Shown here one piece after another: positions 55,418-62,427 of a stretch of DNA of 64,000 bases. A program made the translations under genes and the position numbers. Every line of letters starts with the position of its first letter. The first letter of the stretch is position 1. This stretch comes from VFMC01 sp031400715 (GTDB lineage Bacteria > Actinomycetota > Acidimicrobiia > Acidimicrobiales > Ilumatobacteraceae): contig JANNQK010000264.1 of the NCBI GenBank assembly GCA_031400715.1, forward strand, positions 1-64,000, written 5' to 3'. Under the pieces are notes generated by a model. That model saw nothing but the letters and a program-made list of their open reading frames with translations. It ran no database searches and was not told the DNA's origin.

Positions 55418-55939
55418 ATGGCGACCCTCGTGCTCACGGTGATCGGCGACGACCGATCAGGTCTTGTCTCTGCACTCTCGGGCGTGATCGCGGCCCACGG
55501 CGGCAGCTGGGAACGCAGCCAGATGGCGCGCCTCGCCGGCAAGTTCGCCGGCATCGTGCTCGTCACGGTGCCCGACAGCCGCGCCGACGAACTGATCCGG
55601 CAGTTGCAACCGCTGCGGTCCGATGGGCTGCTCGATGTCACCGCTGAACGCAGTCACGATGCCGACAGCCCGTCGAGCGCGACGAGGCTGTCGCTCGAGC
55701 TGGTCGGCGCCGACCGACCTGGCATCGTGCACGACATCTCCCGCGTCCTCGCCACTCGAGGCGTGAGCATCGAGGAACTGCGAACCGCGACCCGTGAGGC
55801 GCCGATGACCGGCGGCATGCTGTTCGAGGCACGCGCCACGCTCCTCGCACCGTCGGGCGTTCCGATCGGCGACCTGCGCGAGGTGCTCGAACAACTCGCC
55901 AACGAGCTGATGGTCGACATCGAGCTCACCCCCGACTGA
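55418..55939 (+). CDS. Two-ACT-domain protein (GcvR-like)
   Basis: A 173-residue protein made of two ACT domains: LVLTVIGDDRSGLVSALSGVIAAHGGSWERSQMARLAGKFAGIVLV and LELVGADRPGIVHDISRVLATRGVSIEELRTAT. This is the layout of glycine-cleavage regulator GcvR-type proteins, which bind small ligands (likely amino acids). Target unknown. The start is supported by the -10 hexamer 6 nt upstream. Confidence 0.85.
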   Translation: MATLVLTVIGDDRSGLVSALSGVIAAHGGSWERSQMARLAGKFAGIVLVTVPDSRADELIRQLQPLRSDGLLDVTAERSHDADSPSSATRLSLELVGADRPGIVHDISRVLATRGVSIEELRTATREAPMTGGMLFEARATLLAPSGVPIGDLREVLEQLANELMVDIELTPD

Positions 55940-55988
55940 GCACGTGCGGTGGTTGTCGACACCGCTGCGGGGTGTGAGCGCGACATCG

Positions 55989-55994
55989 TACGAT
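55989..55994 (+). promoter_or_regulatory. -10 hexamer TACGAT for a leaderless start
   Basis: TACGAT ends 7 nt before the ATG at 56002. Confidence 0.55.
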
Positions 55995-56001
55995 CGGCGC
56001 A

Positions 56002-56268
56002 ATGTGCCGCAACATCACCACGCTGCGCGGGCTCGATCCGGGGGCGACTCCGGTGGAGATCGAAGCCGCCGCCCGTCAGTACGTCCGCAAGGTGAGCGGG
56101 GTGCAGAGCACGTCGGTCGCCACCATCGAGGCCTTCGAGCGGGCCGTCCGGGTGATCGCCGACGCGACCACTCAGCTGCTCGTCGAGCTGCCACCGCGCA
56201 AGCAACCACCGCCCACGGTGCCGCCGCTGCGACGCATCGCGATCAGGCAGGCCGCCACCGCGACGTGA
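56002..56268 (+). CDS. DUF2277 family protein
   Basis: An 88-residue protein starting MCRNITTLRGLDPGATPVEI and containing AARQYVRKVSGVQSTS...AFERAVRVIADATTQLL, a close match to DUF2277 (MCRNI..L...P.A...EI..AA.Q.VRKVSG). The conserved Cys2 may be functional. No activity is known. The leaderless start is supported by TACGAT 7 nt upstream. Confidence 0.85.
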   Translation: MCRNITTLRGLDPGATPVEIEAAARQYVRKVSGVQSTSVATIEAFERAVRVIADATTQLLVELPPRKQPPPTVPPLRRIAIRQAATAT

Positions 56269-56272
56269 CGGC

Positions 56273-56905
56273 TCAGATGTCGACGACCACCAGGCGCGGC
56301 GGGGTGTAGTGCAGCCTGCGGAGGCCGAACTTCACCATCGGCGCCATCACCAACACCCACACGAACGTGCCGACGCCGAACGCGCCGCCCGCAATCGCAC
56401 CGATCACGACGGGCAGTCCATCGCTGATCCATCGGGCAGGCACCACGTCCATCCCTCGCGCCACCAAGCCGAGCATCAGCACCTCCGTCGGCCCAGGGCC
56501 GAGCTCGGTGGGGATCACCAGGCAGATCGCCACGGCGATGATGAGCAGCCCGCCGACGAACAGGGGGATGCGTGACGCGAGGAGCTCCTGTTCGGGGATG
56601 AGGTCGAGCACGAGGTTGACGAGTGGACCGATCACCAACGTGCCGGCGATGCAGGCCCACCCGAGCCGAGCTCCCATGGCTCGGCCGACACCGAAGAACA
56701 CGATCGAGTTGACGATGAAGCAGACCCCGAACGACCATCCGGCCCACTCGCTGAGCCCGGTGTTCAACACGTCGAACGGCGATGCGCCGAGCTCCGCTCG
56801 AAGGATCATCGGGATGCCCACACCCACCGCTGCCCATGATGCGAACAACCGGGTGAGGCGGCTCGGGGTCGACAGCCGGTGCTGGCTGGAGTCGTCGGGG
56901 CGCAC
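56273..56905 (-). CDS. YczE/YitT-like integral membrane protein
   Basis: A 210-residue protein with about five hydrophobic helices (LFASWAAVGVGIPMILRAELGASPFDVLNTGLS; IPLFVGGLLIIAVAICLVIP; ELGPGPTEVLMLGL). The pairing of GASPFDVLNTGLS and GPGPTEVLMLGL is typical of the YczE family, an internal repeat. GTG 56905 fits a -10-like TACCGT 8 nt upstream. Transport substrate unknown. It converges with the DUF2277 gene. Confidence 0.7.
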   Translation of the reverse strand: MRPDDSSQHRLSTPSRLTRLFASWAAVGVGIPMILRAELGASPFDVLNTGLSEWAGWSFGVCFIVNSIVFFGVGRAMGARLGWACIAGTLVIGPLVNLVLDLIPEQELLASRIPLFVGGLLIIAVAICLVIPTELGPGPTEVLMLGLVARGMDVVPARWISDGLPVVIGAIAGGAFGVGTFVWVLVMAPMVKFGLRRLHYTPPRLVVVDI

Positions 56906-56952
56906 GCTGGTCGACGGTATCGGTGTGTGACCGAACCTCCACGAGCGCGGTG

Positions 56953-58179
56953 TCAGGCTGCGAGGATCGCTGCGGCGTGTCGTTGGATCCGCTCGACCGC
57001 AGCGGCGATCTGCAACGTCGCCGACTCGTCTGCCAGCAGCGCACGGTGCTGGAGCCACACGGTGCTCGCCGCGACGTGGTCGGCGTGAGGGACGTGGAGC
57101 GAGGTCCAATCCTGGGCGGACGGCACCTCGCGCAGGCGCGGCCCGAGATTGCCGGTCCGGAACACGGCGAGATTCTCCAGCGCCGGGTAGCTCACGCCCA
57201 TCGGCGCCCGCTCGGCAACGAGCGCGGCTTCGAATCGAGGCAGTGGCATCCCCGCGAACGCCGCAGCGTCGTAGTGGAAGACGAAGCAGTAGTAGCCCTG
57301 ACTGTCCATGCGGGGGTCGCGGGTCGGCGTGCGTATGCCGTCGATCTGATCGAGCGCAGCGCTCAAGGCGTTCGCACGCAGATTCCGGACCGCGTGCTGT
57401 TCGGGAAAGCGGGCGAGTTGAGCGCGCAGGATCGCCCCCTGCCACTCCGTCATCCTCAGGTTCGAGCCGTACGTGGCGTGGTGGTAGAACCACTCGCCCT
57501 TCACCCGACCACAGTCGGCGTAGGCCCACGCCGCATCGCGCAGTGCCTCGTCGTTGCAGATGAGCGCCCCGCCCTCTCCGGCGGTCATGAGCTTCGATCG
57601 CTGCATCGAGAAGCTGCCGAAATCGCCCCAGCTCCCCACCCCGCGACCGCGCCAGGTGGTGCCGTGGGCGTGGGCGCAGTCTTCGACCAACCGGAGGTCT
57701 CGTCGCGCGCACAGGTCGGTCAGGGCATCGAGATCGGCCGCTGCTCCGGCCACGTGCACGGCGACGATGGCCCGCGTGCGAGGCGTGATCGCTGCCTCGG
57801 CGGCGGCGACATCGATGCAGAGCGTGTCTGGATCGATGTCGACCAGCACCGGCATGGCATTGACCGCGAGCACTGCCGACGCTGACGCGACGAACGTCAT
57901 CGCCGGAACGATCACTTCGTCGCCCTGGCCGATGTCGCATGCGGCCAGAGCGGCTTCGAGGGTGTGCGTGCCATTGGTGAGCGCGAGCCCGAAGCGCGCG
58001 CCCTGGTACGCGGCGAACTCGGCTGCGAACGTCGCCGCCTGGTCACCGTTGCCCTGCCACCAGCCGCCCGCGTCGAGCACTCCCAGCAGCAACTCGCGTT
58101 CGCTGTCGTCCCACACCGGCCAGCGGGGGTACTGCGGACACAGTGGGGTGCCTCCCAGCACGGCTGGCTGATCGTTCAC
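56953..58179 (-). CDS. DegT/DnrJ/EryC1-type aminotransferase
   Basis: A 408-residue PLP enzyme: TNGTHTLEAALAA (phosphate site), PAMTFVASASAVLAVNA, VEDCAHAHG (D167 contacts the cofactor) and SMQRSKLMTAGEGGA with the PLP lysine K196. GTG 58179 has GGAGGA 6 bp upstream. DegT enzymes aminate nucleotide-linked keto-sugars or cyclitols. It lies 13 bp downstream of a PIG-L deacetylase, suggesting joint work on an amino-sugar or similar compound. Confidence 0.9.
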   Translation of the reverse strand: MNDQPAVLGGTPLCPQYPRWPVWDDSERELLLGVLDAGGWWQGNGDQAATFAAEFAAYQGARFGLALTNGTHTLEAALAACDIGQGDEVIVPAMTFVASASAVLAVNAMPVLVDIDPDTLCIDVAAAEAAITPRTRAIVAVHVAGAAADLDALTDLCARRDLRLVEDCAHAHGTTWRGRGVGSWGDFGSFSMQRSKLMTAGEGGALICNDEALRDAAWAYADCGRVKGEWFYHHATYGSNLRMTEWQGAILRAQLARFPEQHAVRNLRANALSAALDQIDGIRTPTRDPRMDSQGYYCFVFHYDAAAFAGMPLPRFEAALVAERAPMGVSYPALENLAVFRTGNLGPRLREVPSAQDWTSLHVPHADHVAASTVWLQHRALLADESATLQIAAAVERIQRHAAAILAA

Positions 58180-58192
58180 GTTGGTCCTCCGT

Positions 58193-59068
58193 TCACGACG
58201 CTCCTCCATCTCCGACTCGCTGTCCCCATCGTCGGAGCACCTGCTCCAGACCTCCGAAGGTGACCACTCGGAACTCCTCGGCTGCTGCAACGCCGTACTC
58301 GGCCCCGATGCGGGTGGCGCCGGCTCGCAGCAGTGGCTCCATCAGCGGCTGCGGGTCACCCGACACGACGACCTGTTCGGCAATCGGCAGCCTCCAGCCA
58401 CCGGTGTCGGCCTGCAGCACCAATTGGCGGGCGTAGTTCCGGAGCATGGTGCGATGTGCACAGCCCGCAGCGATCTTCCGGTCGAGCGTGGCCGAGACGT
58501 CGATCACATCGGTCACGTCCATCACCCGTCGGCCGAAGTACCAACGTTCGAACGCGCCGTGCGGCCGCAGACCTTCGTCGAGGTGGTCCGGATGATGGAG
58601 GTCGAACTGGCTGGTCCAGAAGGCCTCATCGGCGGCCCGCGCCACTTGCACGTGGTCTTGGTTGTCCTCGCCGAACATGCTGAACGGATCGAAGGTCACC
58701 AGCGCATACGGGCGGTGGGTGCGAACCTGACGGATGATCTGCTCCCGCAGCGTCACCTCGCTCACGTCGGCGAGAACGTCCGTCGCGTATCCGAGTTCCA
58801 CGATGTGTGCGACGCCGAGCACGTCGCAGGCCCGTCGGAACTCGGCGGCGTTCGCCTCGATCGTCTCCTCCTCTGTCAATCCGATCGAGTCCCAGCGGTC
58901 ATCGGTGACCCGCACGACCACCACCCGCCAACCCGCATCCGACCATGCGGCCACCGTGCCGCCCAGGAACAAGGCGACGTCGTCGGCATGTGCGACCACC
59001 ACCAGCACCACTCTGCCCTCACCCGCCGGCCCTCCGGTGCTCGGGTGAACGGGTCTGATCGTCGCCAC
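58193..59068 (-). CDS. PIG-L family deacetylase
   Basis: A 291-residue zinc deacetylase: VVAHADDVALFLGG (H27, D29, D30; the usual AHPDD has Pro changed to Ala), then QDHVQVARAADEAF with the second zinc-site histidine H139. These enzymes remove acetyl groups from GlcNAc-type groups, as in mycothiol and bacillithiol synthesis. A leaderless GTG start at 59068 is supported by TACGAT 6 nt upstream. It forms an operon with the DegT gene and is divergent from a G1PDH-like gene. Confidence 0.85.
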   Translation of the reverse strand: MATIRPVHPSTGGPAGEGRVVLVVVAHADDVALFLGGTVAAWSDAGWRVVVVRVTDDRWDSIGLTEEETIEANAAEFRRACDVLGVAHIVELGYATDVLADVSEVTLREQIIRQVRTHRPYALVTFDPFSMFGEDNQDHVQVARAADEAFWTSQFDLHHPDHLDEGLRPHGAFERWYFGRRVMDVTDVIDVSATLDRKIAAGCAHRTMLRNYARQLVLQADTGGWRLPIAEQVVVSGDPQPLMEPLLRAGATRIGAEYGVAAAEEFRVVTFGGLEQVLRRWGQRVGDGGAS

Positions 59069-59074
59069 GGAGCG

Positions 59075-59084
59075 ATCGTATGCT
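59075..59084. promoter_or_regulatory. Overlapping divergent -10 elements
   Basis: On the minus strand TACGAT (59075-59080) ends 6 nt before GTG 59068; on the plus strand TATGCT (59079-59084) ends 6 nt before ATG 59091. The hexamers share two base pairs, so both promoters cannot be opened at the same time. Confidence 0.7.
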
Positions 59085-59090
59085 CACTCC

Positions 59091-60146
59091 ATGCACGAGC
59101 TGGGGGCGGAGGGAATCGGCTCGCCGTTCCCATACGAAGAGGTGGATGCGGTGGAGGCGCTCCACGGTCTGGGCACGCCACTCGTGGTGTGCGCCAACGA
59201 TCCGCCGTGGAGTCGACTCGCTCCCGCGCTGCCCACACCGGTTGCCATGGTCGAGTCGTGGAACATGGATCTCCTCCATCTCGAGCAGACCGTGACCTCG
59301 CTGCGTGAGGCCCATCCACCGGACGCGCTCGCCGCGTCGACGGTCGTGGGCATCGGCGGGGGAACGGCGCTCGACACCGCCAAGTTCGTCGCGTGGCAGC
59401 TCGGGTTGCCGCTGGTGCAGGTGCCGTCGATCACGTCGGTCGATGCTGGTTTCACCGATGCCATCGGCGTGCGAGACGGGGGCAACGTTCGCTACATCGC
59501 CAACATCGTCCCGCAACTCGTGGTTCTCGATCTTGCCCTCGTGCTCAGCGCTCCTGCGCATCTCAATCGGGCAGGGATCGGTGACATCTTGTCGTGCCAC
59601 ACGGGACTCTTCGATTGGCGTCTCGCCTCCGATGCCGGTCACGGCGCTGCATGGAACGACCGTCTGGCCGCGCTGGGCACCACGTTGCTCGACGAGCTCG
59701 AGGCTGTCGCCGATGAGGTCGGAGCGGTCACGGAAGCAGGGGTGCGATGGATCGCGAGTGCCTACCGGCGTATCGGTGCCGCCTGCGCCTGGGCCGGGCA
59801 CAGCAGATTCGAAGAGGGCAGTGAGCACTTCTGGGCGTACTCGTACGAGCACCGAACCGGGGCCCATCCGGTGCATGGCGAGATCATCGCCTGTGCGGTG
59901 TGCGCGCTCGCTCACGTGCAGGGCAACGACCCCGAACGGGCACGAGACATCGTCGTTCGGTCCATGGCCCGCGCTCATCCCGACGACATCGCCGTCGCGG
60001 AGGCCGACTTCCGCGTCTGTCTCGCCGGGCTGTCCGCATTCGCCCGCGAGCGGGAGCTCGATGTGTCGGTGGTCGATCTGCGTCCGATCACCGAACGTCA
60101 GGTCGACGCGGCGTGGGCCTTCGCGTCGAGCCTTCCGCGGCGCTGA
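59091..60146 (+). CDS. Glycerol-1-phosphate-dehydrogenase-like enzyme (Fe/Zn ADH fold)
   Basis: A 351-residue enzyme of the glycerol-1-phosphate/glycerol dehydrogenase group. GIGGGTALDTAKF binds NAD(P); the likely metal ligands are D165 (GIGDIL), H246 (GSEHFWAY) and H262 (HPVHGE), with the spacing of glycerol dehydrogenase. SITSVDAGFTDA and LNRAGIGDILSCHTGLFDWRLA are characteristic of the AraM/EgsA type. It reduces dihydroxyacetone phosphate or a related phospho-ketone, or a cyclitol. Divergent from PIG-L/DegT, it probably shares their pathway. Confidence 0.8.
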   Translation: MHELGAEGIGSPFPYEEVDAVEALHGLGTPLVVCANDPPWSRLAPALPTPVAMVESWNMDLLHLEQTVTSLREAHPPDALAASTVVGIGGGTALDTAKFVAWQLGLPLVQVPSITSVDAGFTDAIGVRDGGNVRYIANIVPQLVVLDLALVLSAPAHLNRAGIGDILSCHTGLFDWRLASDAGHGAAWNDRLAALGTTLLDELEAVADEVGAVTEAGVRWIASAYRRIGAACAWAGHSRFEEGSEHFWAYSYEHRTGAHPVHGEIIACAVCALAHVQGNDPERARDIVVRSMARAHPDDIAVAEADFRVCLAGLSAFARERELDVSVVDLRPITERQVDAAWAFASSLPRR

Positions 60147-60204
60147 GCGATCGATCCGAGTGCGACGTGCCCACCCGGGGTGGCAGCCGGCACTCCGATG
60201 AACC

Positions 60205-60257
60205 GTGTGGGACTCGGGTTGGAGTGTGGGACTCGGGTCGAGGTGTGGGACTCGGGT
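60205..60257. repeat. 19-bp-period tandem repeat, three copies of a 15-bp core
   Basis: GTGTGGGACTCGGGT occurs at 60205, 60224 and 60243 with 4-nt variable spacers, between convergent genes, touching the stop codon of the lipoprotein gene. Confidence 0.9.
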
Positions 60258-61012
60258 CAGGTGGTGAGGGCCGCGGTGTACAGGTCACCGAGATCGGCGA
60301 CGTCGGTGATCTGATCGACCGGAGGGCCGTCGATCGTGATCTCGTCGAACTCGAGCACGTCGAACACCACGGGCCGTGTCTGCGATGCGTTGTCGCTCTC
60401 GAACCGCACGAGTCGGCCGTCGTCGGCGGCCAGCCAGTAGACGGCCCGCTCCCCGTATCGAAGCACCACCACCTCCACACCGCGCAGCGTGTCGTTGCGC
60501 AGGAACGCCGATCCGGGCTCCTGCTCGATCAGCAGGGGGTTGTCGCGCTGTTCGGCAGCCAATCCCGTCACCAGTGCCAACGCCTGATCGAGTTGGCGGC
60601 CCACCGGGTCGGGGTCACGAACCACCCACGGGACCGCTGGCTGTCCCGCCTGCTCGAGCAGTGGTGCCAGGTCGTTGCGTGCCTCCAGCACTGCGTCATC
60701 GGACCAGAACACCTCGCGAACGCCTTGCTCCACGTTGCGCGTGCTCACCTGTGCATGTCCGCGGTGCTCGCTCCAGTCGACCTCACCTTGCAGGTTGATC
60801 GTGGCGCCGTCGCCCACCTGCACCGCGAGCTGGAAGCTGGCGCCGCCGCGTTCCACGTTCTGGAACAGCACGTTGGCGAGCATCGCCGACTCCTCCGAGG
60901 TGAGGGGTCGCTCGGTCGGTTCGACTGCGTCGCCGCCGCAGGCAGCCAGAGCGAGAGCGCACAGGGTGATCGCAGCCCATGGTCGAGCGCCCCTCATCGC
61001 GCGGGTCTCCAT
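60257..61012 (-). CDS. Hypothetical lipoprotein (LppX/LprG-like possible)
   Basis: A 251-residue lipoprotein: METRAMRGARPWAAITLCALALAAC (lipobox LAAC), then FQLAVQVGDGATINLQGEVDWSEHRGHAQVSTRN and ...LRGVEVVVLRYGERAVYWLAADDGRLVRFESDN. The beta-rich pattern is reminiscent of LppX/LprG-type lipid-binding lipoproteins, but no diagnostic motif confirms it. The start is 10 nt after the upstream beta-helix gene stop, so the two are one operon. Confidence 0.65.
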   Translation of the reverse strand: METRAMRGARPWAAITLCALALAACGGDAVEPTERPLTSEESAMLANVLFQNVERGGASFQLAVQVGDGATINLQGEVDWSEHRGHAQVSTRNVEQGVREVFWSDDAVLEARNDLAPLLEQAGQPAVPWVVRDPDPVGRQLDQALALVTGLAAEQRDNPLLIEQEPGSAFLRNDTLRGVEVVVLRYGERAVYWLAADDGRLVRFESDNASQTRPVVFDVLEFDEITIDGPPVDQITDVADLGDLYTAALTT

Positions 61013-61022
61013 CGATCGGGTC

Positions 61023-62324
61023 TCATCGCTCGGGCACCCGGATCGAGGCGAGATCGACCGCGGGCGGGATCGGGGAGGCCGATGTCCAGGGAGCCGTCGC
61101 AGCGTCCGGCATCGATGGTTGTGCCGAGGGCGCCGGTACGTCGCGGTAGTCGATGCCCTCTGGAGGCGGTGGCTGCTCCCAGACCACCGCCGCGACCGGG
61201 GTTCGCGAGCCAGGGCATGGGAGGAGCGCTTCGATCGCTTCCGGCAACGACGTCGTGAAGGTGTTGCCGGCAAAGCAGTTCGCTGCGGAATGATCGATCG
61301 ACGGGTCGGGTAGGTAGAGCAGGTCGAGCGAGTTGTCCTCGAGCACGTTGCCTTCGATGCTGTTTCGTTCGGGTGTGTAGATGCCGAGGCGGACGACGCC
61401 GATCCCGTACGAGCTGTGCCCACTGACGCGGTTGCGCAGCACGGTGTTCGCAGTGCCGCCGCCGATGGCGATACCACCCCCGAAGAAACCGTTCGCGATC
61501 GCTGGCGTCGCAGCCTCGGCATTGTCGACCACGAGGTTGCCGGCGATCACCGTTTCGACCTGAGGCGCGAGCAGTTCGGCCTGCTGGGAGTTCGGCGTCA
61601 TCCCCAGGCGGTTGTGAGCGAACACCGAGTCGATCACGTAGACGCCGCCCGAGGCGTTGGTGCCGTAGTAGCCGATCGCGTTGTACTCCGCCACGGAGTC
61701 GCGCACCACCACATCGCACGGCTTGCACTGCCCGACATAGATCCCCGAGTCGGGATGGCCGCTGACGTACACCCGCTCGATCAACCCACCGCGCGACGCA
61801 AACGCATACACGCCGTACAGCCCGTTGTTGTGGGCCGTGACCCAGCTGACCCGGTAGCCATCGAGCGTGTTGCCTCCGCTGCCGTACGCCGTGTCCGGAT
61901 CGCGTGATCCGTCGGCCTCGGTCGAGCCGTTGAAGAGCACGCCGTTCTGTTGGTACCGGCGAACGGTCAGGTTCTCGACGCCGACTCCGTCGGCAGTGAC
62001 GGCGACGCCGTTCGGCAAGCGGTCCTGCCCATCGAGCACCACCAGGTTCCGATCGGTACCGCGCAGGACGATTCCGTCGGTCTCGACGACCACGGCCTCG
62101 TGGTACTCGCCAGGCGAGATCAGCACCAGATCGCCGGGTCGCGCCTCGTCGACGGCCGCTTGGATGGTGGCGTACTGCTGGGGCACCCGGCGTACCGAGA
62201 CCTGGTCGTTCTTGTCGTTCCCGCACGAGGTGAGGCCACCGGCGAGCACCGCAGCGATCAGGGCGACACCGATCGGACGGCACCGATGCCGCAGGACAGC
62301 GGAGTCTCTGAGCAGGGATGTCAC
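61023..62324 (-). CDS. Right-handed beta-helix lipoprotein (NosD-like)
   Basis: A 433-residue lipoprotein (signal MTSLLRDSAVLRHRCRPIG..., lipobox LTSC). It then shows PQQYATIQAAVDEARPGDLVLISPGEYHEAVVV and repeated turns such as NTLDGYRVSWVTAHNNGLYGVYAFASRGG and NTVLRNRVSGHSSYGIGVV, the pattern of NosD/pectate-lyase-type parallel beta helices. A C-terminal Pro-rich tail follows. It may bind or process polysaccharide at the surface. GTG 62324 is preferred; ATG 62381 is possible. Confidence 0.8.
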   Translation of the reverse strand: MTSLLRDSAVLRHRCRPIGVALIAAVLAGGLTSCGNDKNDQVSVRRVPQQYATIQAAVDEARPGDLVLISPGEYHEAVVVETDGIVLRGTDRNLVVLDGQDRLPNGVAVTADGVGVENLTVRRYQQNGVLFNGSTEADGSRDPDTAYGSGGNTLDGYRVSWVTAHNNGLYGVYAFASRGGLIERVYVSGHPDSGIYVGQCKPCDVVVRDSVAEYNAIGYYGTNASGGVYVIDSVFAHNRLGMTPNSQQAELLAPQVETVIAGNLVVDNAEAATPAIANGFFGGGIAIGGGTANTVLRNRVSGHSSYGIGVVRLGIYTPERNSIEGNVLEDNSLDLLYLPDPSIDHSAANCFAGNTFTTSLPEAIEALLPCPGSRTPVAAVVWEQPPPPEGIDYRDVPAPSAQPSMPDAATAPWTSASPIPPAVDLASIRVPER

Positions 62325-62427
62325 TCCGGATCTCAAGAATTTCTCACCTTCTGCGTCGAACTTGACGATATCAGGAGGCATTTCGCGCCGGATCGATGCT
62401 GCGCCAGGGCAGCGCCGGAGCGAACGG

